64,000 bases of DNA from Rutidosis leptorrhynchoides (taxonomy: Eukaryota > Streptophyta > Magnoliopsida > Asterales > Asteraceae), in contig NC_092337.1 in NCBI RefSeq assembly GCF_046630445.1, positions 362,148,001 to 362,212,000 of the forward strand, written 5' to 3'. Of this stretch, positions 24,906 to 35,185 are shown one piece after another (the first letter of the stretch is position 1; every line of letters starts with the position of its first letter). The position numbers were made by a program, and so were the translations under genes. The notes under the pieces are model-generated. The model saw only the letters and a list, made by a program, of their open reading frames with translations, ran no database searches and had not been told where the DNA came from.

Positions 24906-25295
24906 GTACCTACCCGTTAAAGAAATTTCGTCCCGAAATTTAAGTGAAAAGGTCGTGAATGATAATAAGTATGTTTTCATGATACATACGGGCTGAAAAT
25001 TAGAGTTTTATCATCAGCGAATAATTTGGATAAACAATCCATTTATATGAAGAGTACGAATGAAGCTAACATAGAAGAGTGAAATGAGTAAGTGTAGATT
25101 CATCTTATCATTTGACGTATATATGATTGATTCCCAGATTTCAAGGGATTTGAAGAAAATCTTCTTAATAAGATTTGACTCTCCGGTAATCAAGGAAATT
25201 AGGATCCGCTTTAAATGCGATCGTCCATTTTAATTATTCTGTCGGAGATTTTCTTATAAATTCACCTCCTTCGTTTCCTTACAACTCACACCTTC
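24906..25295 (-). other. E4 polypurine tract and 3' internal spacer
   Basis: The minus strand reads AACGGGTAGGTAC at 24918-24906, directly beside the 3' LTR. The reverse of TTCGTCCCGAAATTT follows, as in E1 and E3. The rest up to 25290 is AT-rich non-coding sequence with no ORF or repeat that I recognise. CCTTC at 25291-25295 is the left duplication of the solo LTR. Confidence 0.85.
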
Positions 25296-25911
25296 TGTTG
25301 ATGCATTTTATGCAAGTCCCTAGACATCTACCCACGTCCATTGCAGGTACAACAGTTTACAGGCCACCATGATTGCTCATTATTATCCTGTGTTTGTATG
25401 TGGTTACAGGAACTGCAGGAACGAGATTTAGATGTTTGACTATGTTAGACTTAGTCAGACGTACGAGTGAAGCCTCACTAGTACGGTTGACAGGCTCATA
25501 CGCACGGTTGATGCTGAGCTAAGTCACAATTACAACCTAAATGAGAAGACACGAGTGAGTGATTACCCGTACGGCTGATGAAGCCAACTCGTACGTGTGA
25601 TGAATGAATCGTATGGGTGAGTCAACAGCAGGGGTATATAAAGTCTTATGTTCTTCATTTTAGGTTAAGCCTCTTATTTATTACACACACTCAGATCTAG
25701 TGAGCTCCTCCGATTCTCTCTCAGTCCAAATCACCCATGTGGTGAATAATAGCTCTAGGTGTTGATCTAATCACACTTGATTTAGTTGTGGTTTGACTAA
25801 ATTAATCAAAAAAAAAAAACTTAACCTATTCACTAGAGGGTTTGATTCACTTATTCTGCCATTGTGTGAGTTAAATCTGTTGATTTCTAAGTTCCTAGTC
25901 ATGTTTCATCA
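25296..25911. mobile_element. Solo LTR (616 bp) with CCTTC duplication
   Basis: The segment begins TGTTGATGCATT and ends TGTTTCATCA. It is flanked by CCTTC at 25291-25295 and 25912-25916. There is no internal region, so it is likely a solo LTR left by recombination. On the plus strand GTATATAAAG near 25633 could be a TATA box, and an A run lies at 25809-25820. Seven short motifs related to GTACGNGTGA sit between 25461 and 25620. The family is not identified; the orientation is inferred only from the TATA-like site. Confidence 0.7.
25461..25620 (+). repeat. Cluster of GTACGNGTGA-like motifs in the solo LTR
   Basis: Copies: GTACGAGTGA 25461, GTACGGTTGA 25481, GCACGGTTGA 25502, CACGAGTGA 25550, GTACGGCTGA 25569, GTACGTGTGA 25591 and GTATGGGTGA 25611. 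They lie 70 to 200 bases upstream of the TATA-like site, as promoter elements would. Confidence 0.6.
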
Positions 25912-25916
25912 CCTTC

Positions 25917-27296
25917 TATTCTTTCCCCCTCAACTCATATTTTAAAGTATTCATCAATATGCTGCATCCAGCTCTGATTCTCGATATACTTCTAACTTTC
26001 ATATCGGTCATTCTTATTTTTCATCTACCGCCGAAAGAATCTATTTACTTCTACTATACTCTTGGGTTTATAGTGTTTCTAGTTCTCCCGTGTCTTTATA
26101 TTGCTATATGCATCGATATATGGTTTATAATTTCTGATTTGTCGTTGGGCTTTATATGTTTCCTTATATTTCAAAGTCTCTGCTTCTGTCTTCTATAATC
26201 ATTATCATTCACAGTTAATGCTCTCTTTTATTTGCTGCAATTTATACCCCAATTTCTATTTCGGAGTTTTGTCCTTTCGTTTCTTCTTCTTGCGATTAAG
26301 CACCACTTGTAATGGTCCAGAATTCACAGATATGAATTTCGGAATGAACATTGTTAATGTTCTAGGAAGGAAATTGTGATGGCACGATCTTGACTTGTCA
26401 AATTACTAGAATACCTTGGAAAAGGCCGAATCATCAAGAAATATTTTCTTGATATTTTAGAGGTTAAATAGAATACAAGAGTCGTATAACATGGCACATG
26501 ATGATGTTATAATCTGTGAATCATCACGTTCCATTTAGAAACTCAGCATGACTTACTGTAATATAATCACATTGATCAAGTGTCATTATATTATACTAAT
26601 TCATGCTTCAGTTCTCAACACTACTTCAAAATATTCCTATTTTAAACTTGAATCTTTCAGAATTTAGAAACTAAAATAGTTTCTTTTATGATGTAATACA
26701 GATAGCGTGAAGAGGTAAATGATTTCAAATAAGAAAAATTAAGAAAATATCTTCAGAAATATGGAGGATATTTATAATGAAAGATATGATGATATTTTAG
26801 AATTTCTAATATCAGAGGATGATGAAGAATATTGTCCGCAGGGGTTTAGAGTTAGGAGCAAGGTATTCGTTAATGACTTCAGCAGGTACTGAATCATTTG
26901 GATCCTTTAAAGTCAGGTTCAGTCTTTGTAATTTGTCCACAGCCTCCTTCCTACTTTGCTCAATCCGTTTTCCAGTTCCAAAACTTCTCTTTTTCTGCGC
27001 TTTGCCAGCACACTTCATCATTATCATCCAGCTTTTACCATTTAAAGTCGTTTATAGTTTTTGCTGCTTCATCAGCATTTTTTCCATTTTCGAAGAACCA
27101 ATTCGTAGTTCGGAGTGTTTTTCAGAAACTTCACATTCAAATTAAGTCCAGAAGATAGACGTTATATATACACATATAACTGTTGGAGCAGACATGCTGC
27201 AAGATTTCAAAATATTGATTGCTAATTCCCAATGATTCGTATGGCAATTCTCATTACAAGATGCGAATGAGTAAATGATAGGGTTTCAATGAATAA
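25917..27296. other. E4 internal spacer without clear genes
   Basis: Mostly AT-rich sequence with many short ORFs. A 79-codon hydrophobic ORF at 25959-26198 and a Lys-rich 71-codon minus-strand ORF at 26812-27027 (CAGKAQKKRSFGTGKR) are open. Neither has a recognised family or a second copy in this window, so I do not call them genes. Confidence 0.5.
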
Positions 27297-27510
27297 TTAT
27301 GATGACTTTTTGGAGAGGCTAAAGTCAAAGGGTAATGAAGTTGTTGGTACATCTGCTAATAATATGGTGGAATGTAAAAGGTTCCCTGGTAACGATGGTG
27401 CATATCTTAAGGTTATAATAAGGTTAGTCTGACTGAAAAGTCGAAGTTGACTTGCTGGAGCTGTGACAAAACTGGCTACTTTGAATAGGAGTCGCAAAGT
27501 TATTTTTGCT
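27297..27510 (+). pseudogene. Antisense gag zinc-knuckle fragment in E4
   Basis: The plus strand codes LTCWSCDKTGYFE, then a TAG, then ESQSYFC. This is a decayed CX2CX4HX4C nucleocapsid knuckle whose upstream part is broken by several stops. The reading direction is opposite to E4 itself. A homologous fragment, also antisense to its host element, is in E5 at 54293-54570 and aligns over about 300 bases. It is a gag remnant of another retrotransposon lineage that already sat in the common ancestor of E4 and E5. Confidence 0.65.
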
Positions 27511-27913
27511 AATAAATGCCAAAGAATCTGACGCGGATACGTTGTTTAAACTTTTACTTTGATTTCAAGAGTTTTTCGGGTACATAACTGTGGGTAACAT
27601 GTGGTTGGATCATCATCTCGATTGCTCATCATTCGAAGTGTCTTCAGAAATTTTCGAAGGTTTTGAACACAGATTGTAATCGTTAACATACATTTGATGT
27701 TCTAACACAGTTTTGAAGTCAAAATATAGCTTGTGAAAGATGTAAGGATCTAAGAGTGATGATTTTGGTCATATCTCAAGTTAAATTTTGAGATTTCAAA
27801 ATCAGAATATGTAATTAAATTTTGAATGAGTATGGTTGTTTTGATTTCTATAAAAGAATGTATATTGTTGTGAAAGTAGGGAGTATAATGGATGATTTGC
27901 TGAATCAGATTCG

Positions 27914-27929
27914 AAGAATGTAACATATT
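27914..27929. repeat. LINE target-site duplication, left
   Basis: AAGAATGTAACATATT is repeated without mismatch at 34009-34024, flanking the LINE. Sixteen bases is typical of target-primed reverse transcription. Confidence 0.96.
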
Positions 27930-27940
27930 TTTTTTTTTTT

Positions 27941-27951
27941 GAAAGGCAATT

Positions 27952-28027
<76 letters not shown>

Positions 28028-28158
28028 AGAGGTTACAAACACAAGCTAATCTGCATAAATTGCAGAGAAGCCAACACAAACTGATACACACTATCTCAAA
28101 CTATACACTGTACTACTACATTTTGGTTGCCAAGCTAGTAACAAAATGTAGAAAAATG
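27941..28158 (-). other. LINE 3' UTR with (TA)n tract
   Basis: The stretch between the ORF2 stop and the poly(A) tail. A pure TA repeat occupies 27955-28023, only about 15 bases from the tail. The remainder shows no further feature. Confidence 0.85.
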
Positions 28159-31100
28159 CTACTGTAAATACAAGTGTGGGCTAGCCAACCAAATATGCCA
28201 TTCGAGTTTCTTCATCTTGCATCTCTTCGCGATCCAATCAAAGCTTTTAACTTGTATCTCGTTGAGCGCAACCGAGGTGTCCCAAATCTTGTTCTTGAAA
28301 ACTTTTTTGTTCCGGTTGCTCCAAATAAGATACCCACATATCCATGTCACCGCTTGCCATATCCCGACCCCAACACTCGACATTTGCTGATTTGGGTCTT
28401 CGCTGAATATTTCTCCGACGCTTAAGTTGTTTAAATTATTCATACCCCACCAATTAAACACTTTGGACCAAATTTCGAAAGCTCGAGAACATAGAACAAG
28501 TGAGTGGTCCACCGACTCAAGATCGTCATCACATATCGGACAACGAACGGAGTGTAAGTCAACCCCACGCTTGTCAAGTTCCAAGGGAACGGGTAATCTT
28601 TTCCGTCGCGCACGCCACACAAATACCTCAACTTTTTTCGGGACAAGTTTGTTTCTCAATGTCACCACACAATTAGTTGAAGTGTTAAGTAGTTTACCAT
28701 TTATTTGGCTCGTCAGAATGCTAGTTGAAAAGACCCCGTCTGATCCCGAGGCCCATTTCCAGCGATCTTCATTATCTGGACTGAAATGGAATTGTTGTAT
28801 CATTGATTAGAGTTGTTCGAGCTCTGCTGCTGATCTGCCACGCACCGGTCTTGACCAGGACCATTCTCCCATGCATGTTGCACCATTGTACCCGACACGA
28901 TCTTTAACCGAGGCCTGCAAATCAGTTTCGAGATGTGCAAGCCGGCTGAATTTTTCCTTAAGAGTACCATCACATAACCACGCGTCATTCCAGAATGAAG
29001 TTGTTGCTCCGTCACCAATTTTCTTGATAAAAGAACCCCTGAAATTAAGACCAAGGGAATCCAAAAAGACTCCCGAGTTGACAATGTTTAACCAAGTTGT
29101 ATTTCCAGAATGTGACTGAAAATCCCCACCCGAATCAAGAAAACCCGAAACCCCGTAAATACTTTTAATGACTTTGACCCACAAGGCGGTGGTTTCGGTT
29201 TTGAACCTCCACCACCACTTGCCGATCAAAGCTAAGTTTTTGCTTTTAATTGACCCGAGATTTAGTCCACCTTCCGCGAATGGAAGGAGGACTTCATCCC
29301 ATTTAACCCATGATATTTTTGAATCGTTTCCCGACCCGCCCCAAAAAAATGACCGTCTTACACTCTCGAGTTTTTTGAGAACACTAGACGGGCATCGGAA
29401 GAGAGTGAAGTAGTACAACGGCAAACTATTTAGCACCGAGTTAACGAGCGTCAAGCGTCCACCAGATGAAACCATACGCGCCTTCCAATCCGAGAGTCTC
29501 TTATCAAATTTATCGATAACCGGTTTCCAACTACTAGACTTTTTCATATTCGCACCAATGGGTAATCCAAGATACACGAATGGAAGTGACCTAATATTAC
29601 AACCAAACAAACGGGCCATATCTTCCACTTCAGAATTCACAACACCAATACCAAATAAACTGCTTTTACAATAATTAACCTTTAGACCCGAAGATAATTC
29701 AAAACATTTGAGAAGAGACATAAGATTATCGATATTACCCGAGCTCCATGTGCCAAAAAATATGGTATCATCCACGTATTGAAGGTGCGAGATCGGAACG
29801 TTTTCATTACCAATCAACACACCTTCAAGTAAGTTGTTCCTAACCGCAGATTTTGTTAACACGTTTAAACCTTCCGCCGCGAGGATAAAGAGAAACGGTG
29901 AAAGTGGGTCCCCTTGGCGAACCCCCCGTCCGAGTTTGAATTCACTAGTAGGGGACCCGTTAACAAGTACGGAAATGGATGCCGAATTTAAGCACGAATG
30001 AATCCACTTTCTCCATCTATATCCAAAACCCATTATCTCCATTATTTCTAACAAAAAATCCCAACTCAAACTATCAAACGCCTTCTCAAAATCAACTTTG
30101 AAAATCAAGCTTTTACGCTTTTTCTTTTTCAAAAAGTCAACCGTTTCATTTGCAACCAACGCGCCGTCAATAATGTTCCTACCCTTTATAAATGCGCTTT
30201 GTTCAAATCCTACTAACATTGGTACCACCTTTCTGAGACGGTTCGACAAAAGCTTAGCCACAATCTTATAAAAACTACCAATTAAACTAATTGGCCGGTA
30301 GTCATTTAAGACTTGCGGGTCAGCCTTCTTCGGGACAAGGGTGATGAAAGATGCATTACAACCCGAGGAAATCTCACCTTTAGACCAGAATTCTGAGATT
30401 GCTTCAATTAGATCCGACTTGATAACTTCCCAGAATTTTTTAAAGAATCGAAAATTAAATCCATCCGGGCCAGGGGCTTTGGAGCTACCACATTCTTTTA
30501 CCGCTGACCAAATCTCACTTTCTGTAAACGGAACTTCAAGTGCTACTGCATCAGAATGTAGTAATCTGTTTTCGGACAGCCCATTAACAGCCCAATTACA
30601 AAAAATGGGTCTGGTACCGACACTTGGGCTAAATTGCTTTCTGAAATGGGCTAAAACAGCCCCTTTTACGTCACACGGGTTTTCATTCCACAATCCATTA
30701 ATATTAAGCCCACGAATGTTGTATTTACTATACCTTCGCTTGATAGAGGCGTGGAAGTATCTCGTGTTTTCGTCACCTTCTAACGACCACCGATAGCGTG
30801 CTTTTTGCTTTAACATATTTGCTTTGACGTGTTCTTTTTCAATCCAATTTCTTCTACATTCGAGCCACTCTTCTCGTTCACTATCGTTTAAAGCACTCGA
30901 CTCAGCCTTGATTTCCCACTCAGTAGCCTTCTTTTTAAATTCATTAATTTCACTATCCAACCTTCCAAAAGTGGTGATACTCCAAGACTTCAAGGCTGAT
31001 TTTACATTTTTTAATCTATCCCTGAAATTGCAATCTTTTCTAGAACCTCGTACCGGAATCTTCCAAGCATTTTTAACAATGTCATCAACCCCCTTTTTAT

Positions 31101-31845
31101 CTAGCCATGCATCAAAGACTTTAAACGGTTTCGGGCCATAATCAATCACTTTATCCCGGAGGACTAAGGGGCAATGGTCCGACAAACTTCTCTCGAGAGC
31201 AACAATTGACAGATCCTCCCATAGATGTATAAACTTATCAGTGGTGAGGAATCTATCAATTTTACTAAATTTGATTCCATCCCCACTTATGCGAGTGAAT
31301 TTTTTCCCGCTAATGGGAATATCAATTAAGCCGTTTCGATTAATAAACTCGTTGAACCACTTTGCTCGATGTTGATGGAATTGACTATTTAATCTATCCG
31401 AATCCTCCCTGACTTCATTAAAGTCCCCACAAAGAACCCATGCCGTGTCATTAGTCTTTAAGAGTTTATCAAGAGAATCCCACATCAATTTTTTATCCAT
31501 GTCATTGTGAGGCCCGTACACATTTACAACAATAGATTCTTGTCCCGAGTTTTTCCACACACCTTTGATTGCCAAGAAGAACTCATTCCCGGTTGCACTA
31601 TTAACCACGAAGCTATTTGTATCCCAAATTAATAGCAGCCCCCCGGATTTACCTACTACTTCTCTTTGAACAAACCCGAAATTGTTATTACCCCACAAGG
31701 ACCTTACCCACTGATCACTAAGAGAATGGCACCTAGTCTCTTGAAAGGCAGCGATACTGGGGCATTCTCTAGCACATATAGATTTCACCCACCCAAATTT
31801 ACCTTTAACCGCAAACCCATTAACATTTAAAGATAGTATCTTCAT
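28159..31845 (-). pseudogene. LINE ORF2: endonuclease, reverse transcriptase, zinc-binding domain; one stop
   Basis: ORF2 nicks target DNA and copies the LINE RNA there. It starts at ATG 31843-31845 (MKILSLNVNG). The first 230 residues are an AP-type endonuclease: Asn in LNVNG, Glu in FQETR, VYGPHND, GDFNEVRED, SKIDRFL and SDHCPL. The reverse transcriptase, roughly residues 440-770, shows KAPGPDGF, the FKVDFEKAFDS block, GVRQGDPLSPFLF and the catalytic YVDD in LQYVDDTIFFG. The C-terminal zf-RVT domain (CPICDDDLESVDHSLVLC) is in the same frame but beyond a TAA at 28807-28809, giving 1012 codons before and about 215 after it. No frameshift. The RT core is intact; loss of the C-terminal domain probably disables it. 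Confidence 0.95.
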
Positions 31846-31885
31846 AATGGCACAATAAAATAACGAGTGGGAAAGAGATGGGGAC

Positions 31886-33958
31886 TTACTGTGGATTAGG
31901 GTGAGACCACCTTAATCCGATTTGTTCCCCGTATCTTCGTAATTTCTCGCTGTCAGATACCATCCCCATCGAACGTCCGCTGATTTTACTCGAGTTAATA
32001 CCTGTGGGTTTCGCTTTTATACCACACGACTTGCATCTTCTAATTTTGTTTTTACCACAGTTAGATTCACTTCTTGCAATTTTCTTGAGTTTCATGATTC
32101 TTGAAGAAGCCCTACAGTTAGCCAACGTCTTACAATAGCAATCCTTACAACAAGAGACATCAACGTATTTTGAATCAGAGTGCGAAGAGGATTTACATCC
32201 TTGATTTTTCTGATTTTGACAATTAGGGATTTCATCGTCTCCCCCTTTTCCCAACATTTCGTTTCCATCAGAGGAGTTAGCCTTGACTCTGTTTCTTTTC
32301 TTATCTTTATTTCTCGAGTTAGCAGGCCTAGGCCCTCTAGGAGGTATGTTGCAGTGAATGGGATCAGGCCCAACATGGTTATTGGGCTCACATGCCACCT
32401 TCTTGATCTCAGGATCGAAATGGGCCTCCTGACGTTGGTTTAACTCATCATGGGCCGAGTTTTTTAGGCCCACATCGCTTACTCTTTGGTTATTTCGACC
32501 TGACACTTTTATGTTAGCCGGATTATTAACAGAGTTTGTCGATTCAGTGTCTTCTTCACGCGCATGGGTTCTATTGAAGCAAAAGTTGCATTTATTATTA
32601 GGGCTGCTGGAATTAATGTCATCATTAGTGTTGCTATCTTTTGTCTCAGGCACTGCCTCCTCGTAAACCCCAACCGTCTCGTTAAACTCGTTATCACCAG
32701 ACTTTTGATCTTCTGAACCAGGAACCTTTTCCGGTGAGGGATCCGTCGTCTTCTCCGGCATAGTCTCGCCGGAATTTAAATTCCCAAATTCATGGACATT
32801 AAACAATCCATCCCAATCCATGCCATCTTTTGAGAAGTTGCTGTAATCATCACAACTAGAGACATCATCTGAGTCGATCATATCCGTAGAGCAATCAGAA
32901 TACCAATCAGAATAACAATTGGAACATGAATCATCATCTTCATAGGACTTTGAATTAGGATAATTTTTCGTTTCTTCTTCCACTGTGATGAAAAACGATT
33001 TGGATCGAAACTTAAGTATAACTGAGCCATTAACTAAATCCGGTTCGTGTAGTTTCACCAAAACCTTCCCAAAAACCAGATTATTATTACCAGACAAGGA
33101 GCAGTTTTCATGAGAATAAACTGTCCCCCACCATTCAGCGATTGAAGAGAAAGTTTTATTCGTCCAGCAAGGTAACGGAACTCCTCGAATTTTGAGCCAA
33201 CACATCCTGCCGTCGGAGAGGCATGAAAAATCCCAAAGTTGGGCTTTGTGAATCCATTTTTTAAGGGGGTGTTCATTGTCATGAATGACTTTCTTTGCAT
33301 CCTCAATGGAGTTGTAGAAGATTAACATGCTCAAGCCACCTAGAAATTTGATTTCCAAGTCACTGAACCCATCCACCTTTAGAATTTTTTCAAGGTTTCC
33401 AAGGATTTCCTTGCTTTTGGCATCACAAAGAATTGCCCTTTGAAGTGACTCGACGTTATTTGTTTCTTCATCTGCCATCACGAGTTTGTTTCTTACAGTA
33501 GCCGGAGCGGCACCATCTGAAACATGATTAGTTTTTCTGTTATTGAGTTTCTCCCGTAGATCACCATTTTTATTTCCTTTGTTATGTCTGTCTTCTTCAA
33601 CACCCTTAGGGCTACGTGTTGTTGCCATAAAAACCTTGATGTCATTGCCATTGAATTTTATCGACTCAAGACACTTCAGCAATCTGTGTTTGTCATCGAC
33701 ATCGGCGAATCTCACAAACGCAAACCTTTTGCCACTACGGAGACGTTTACCGGTGATGTAAACATCTCGAACCGCACCGAATGGTTTGAATAACTTCCAG
33801 AAATCCACAACCTTCCACTCATCGGAGAAGTTGAAGAACATGTAGGATGTCAAGTGATTTCTACCTGAACGCTCGAACTGGATCCCATAGTTTCCGTTGT
33901 ACCGATCTCTGTAGCCGCCGTTGCCCGCCGATCCTACTCTCTCTCTAGTCCCTCTCAC
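31886..33958 (-). CDS. LINE ORF1: RRM RNA-binding protein
   Basis: ORF1 proteins of this plant L1 group bind the element RNA. About 690 codons end at 31886, 40 bases before ORF2. An RRM fold lies near residues 35-110 (HLTSYMFFNFSDEWKVVDFW, then KRFAFVRFADVDD as RNP1-like strand). A second conserved region near 165-310 fits the DUF4283-type domain usual after the RRM (IRGVPLPCWTNKTF). An acidic Ser/Asp-rich middle and a Cys-rich basic C-terminus (CKDCYCKTLANC, RRCKSCGIK) follow. The frame opens at 34006 and has no ATG before residue 40. The only upstream ATG (33999-33997) is out of frame across a (GA)n tract, so a repeat-length change probably separated start and body. Confidence 0.88.
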   Translation of the reverse strand: MRGTRERVGSAGNGGYRDRYNGNYGIQFERSGRNHLTSYMFFNFSDEWKVVDFWKLFKPFGAVRDVYITGKRLRSGKRFAFVRFADVDDKHRLLKCLESIKFNGNDIKVFMATTRSPKGVEEDRHNKGNKNGDLREKLNNRKTNHVSDGAAPATVRNKLVMADEETNNVESLQRAILCDAKSKEILGNLEKILKVDGFSDLEIKFLGGLSMLIFYNSIEDAKKVIHDNEHPLKKWIHKAQLWDFSCLSDGRMCWLKIRGVPLPCWTNKTFSSIAEWWGTVYSHENCSLSGNNNLVFGKVLVKLHEPDLVNGSVILKFRSKSFFITVEEETKNYPNSKSYEDDDSCSNCYSDWYSDCSTDMIDSDDVSSCDDYSNFSKDGMDWDGLFNVHEFGNLNSGETMPEKTTDPSPEKVPGSEDQKSGDNEFNETVGVYEEAVPETKDSNTNDDINSSSPNNKCNFCFNRTHAREEDTESTNSVNNPANIKVSGRNNQRVSDVGLKNSAHDELNQRQEAHFDPEIKKVACEPNNHVGPDPIHCNIPPRGPRPANSRNKDKKRNRVKANSSDGNEMLGKGGDDEIPNCQNQKNQGCKSSSHSDSKYVDVSCCKDCYCKTLANCRASSRIMKLKKIARSESNCGKNKIRRCKSCGIKAKPTGINSSKISGRSMGMVSDSEKLRRYGEQIGLRWSHPNPQ

Positions 33959-33997
<39 letters not shown>
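33939..33997 (-). repeat. (GA)n microsatellite at the LINE 5' end
   Basis: A nearly pure GA repeat on the minus strand (CT on the plus) lies between the ATG at 33999-33997 and the ORF1 body. Its present length puts the ATG out of frame with ORF1. Confidence 0.9.
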
Positions 33998-34001
<4 letters not shown>

Positions 34002-34008
34002 TTTGCCT

Positions 34009-34024
34009 AAGAATGTAACATATT
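34009..34024. repeat. LINE target-site duplication, right
   Basis: The second perfect copy of AAGAATGTAACATATT, at the 5' end of the LINE. E4 internal sequence resumes afterwards. Confidence 0.96.
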
Positions 34025-34046
34025 AATTGTGAATTTATATATCTCT

Positions 34047-34065
34047 CGGGTATTACCTACCCGTT
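34047..34065 (-). other. E4 internal palindromic copy of the polypurine tract
   Basis: The minus strand reads AACGGGTAGGTAATACCCG, the same 12 leading bases as the E4 polypurine tract at 24906-24918. It is only 23 bases from the LINE duplication. Confidence 0.85.
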
Positions 34066-34580
34066 AAAAAAAATTTCACAATTAATATTTTGTACAAAAG
34101 AATTTTATTACAGTCTTTATGAAAATATATATATGTATATTTTCTTCAGATTTAACATAGATTTAATGAGTTAATGTTAAATTAAACTCATTTGATTTAC
34201 GGTTGAAACTAGAATTGAATAATCCCTAAAGGCTTTAAAAAGTACATAACTTTTACGCAGTATTTCTTTAATGACATTGAAATTATGAATCAATACTTCG
34301 TTATTTGTTGATGTATGGTGTTCGATTCGTGGAATTCTTGTGAATTTTGCAAAGTACGAATGATGTTATCTGAAAAGTTTCGGGTACATTGATGATGAAA
34401 GTGTAAAATCAAATATATACTTGATTTATTATGAATTGGAATTTGTTGAATTGCGACAGAGATTGTAGTTAACGCTGGTTAAGTTGCGGCCGAAGGACGT
34501 ACATTATTGCATATTTGTAATATGAATTAACCGAGTAGTTAAGATTCACACACAATAGCTTAGCACTGAAAGATTTATTT

Positions 34581-34668
<88 letters not shown>

Positions 34669-34967
34669 CATATAATTTCTTCAGAGGAAATGAGTTAATT
34701 CTTCATAACTCGTTGATACAATATAAACGTTATTGATTCGTAATGATGTCCACAGTGATTCTTGAACTGACGGAGTTTGTGATGTTATCGGTGTTGTTGA
34801 TTTGGATGTTGACTGTACTGACGATGCTTGTAACGCTGATGGTACTATTGATTGTGTTGGTAAAGCAAGTTTAGCTTGTTAATCACACACCATTTTTGTC
34901 AGGGTTTCTACTCTTCCTTCCATCATTTTGGTTCGCTTAACTGATTTATGGTTAGGGCTAGATTAGA

Positions 34968-34991
34968 TAATCTCTAAGACTTTAGAGATTA
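34968..34991. other. Conserved hairpin in E4
   Basis: TAATCTCTAA, four bases, then TTAGAGATTA: perfect 10-base arms. Counterparts lie at 52992-53015 (E5) and 63417-63440 (E7). It lies downstream of the gag-like ORF in each. Confidence 0.8.
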
Positions 34992-35185
34992 CATAATCGC
35001 CGCGGAATGTTTCTCCAATGAAGTTATGAATTAATACTTCGTCAGTTATTGTTGTTGGTACTCCTTGGTATCTATGGTGCGAATGACGTTGATGCTCGTG
35101 GGACAGATTGTGAAGTTGAGGTTTACGACGCGGTTGTGGTTGGAGGTGGTAATGGTACTGTTGGCGTTGATGATGGTGGTACTGG

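Larger units (their letters stand above)
27930..34008 (-). mobile_element. L1-type LINE, nearly full length (6.1 kb), minus strand
   Basis: The 3' end is a poly(A) tail (13 T at 27928-27940 on the plus strand, two of them in the duplication) with a perfect 16-bp target duplication. It carries ORF1 (RNA-binding), ORF2 (endonuclease and reverse transcriptase) and a 3' UTR containing a long (TA)n tract. The 5' UTR is only about 50 bases and is (GA)n-rich. ORF2 has a single in-frame stop. Perfect duplications and long open frames mean a young insertion, within the internal region of E4. Confidence 0.96.
34025..35185 (-). other. E4 internal spacer with palindrome, hairpin and (AT)n
   Basis: No gene is seen. 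The palindromic polypurine copy lies at 34047-34065 (minus strand AACGGGTAGGTAATACCCG). A perfect AT tract covers 34583-34663. A hairpin TAATCTCTAA...TTAGAGATTA lies at 34968-34991. These follow the same order as in E5 and E7 downstream of their small gag-like ORF. Confidence 0.8.

Noticed and set aside
25959..26198. 79-codon hydrophobic ORF, possible membrane protein
   Set aside because: Runs of T-rich sequence give hydrophobic codons. It is on the antisense strand of E4 and has no second copy or known family.
28174..28810. Plus-strand ORFs of 83 and 127 codons
   Set aside because: Shadows of the LINE ORF2 C-terminal region read on the wrong strand.
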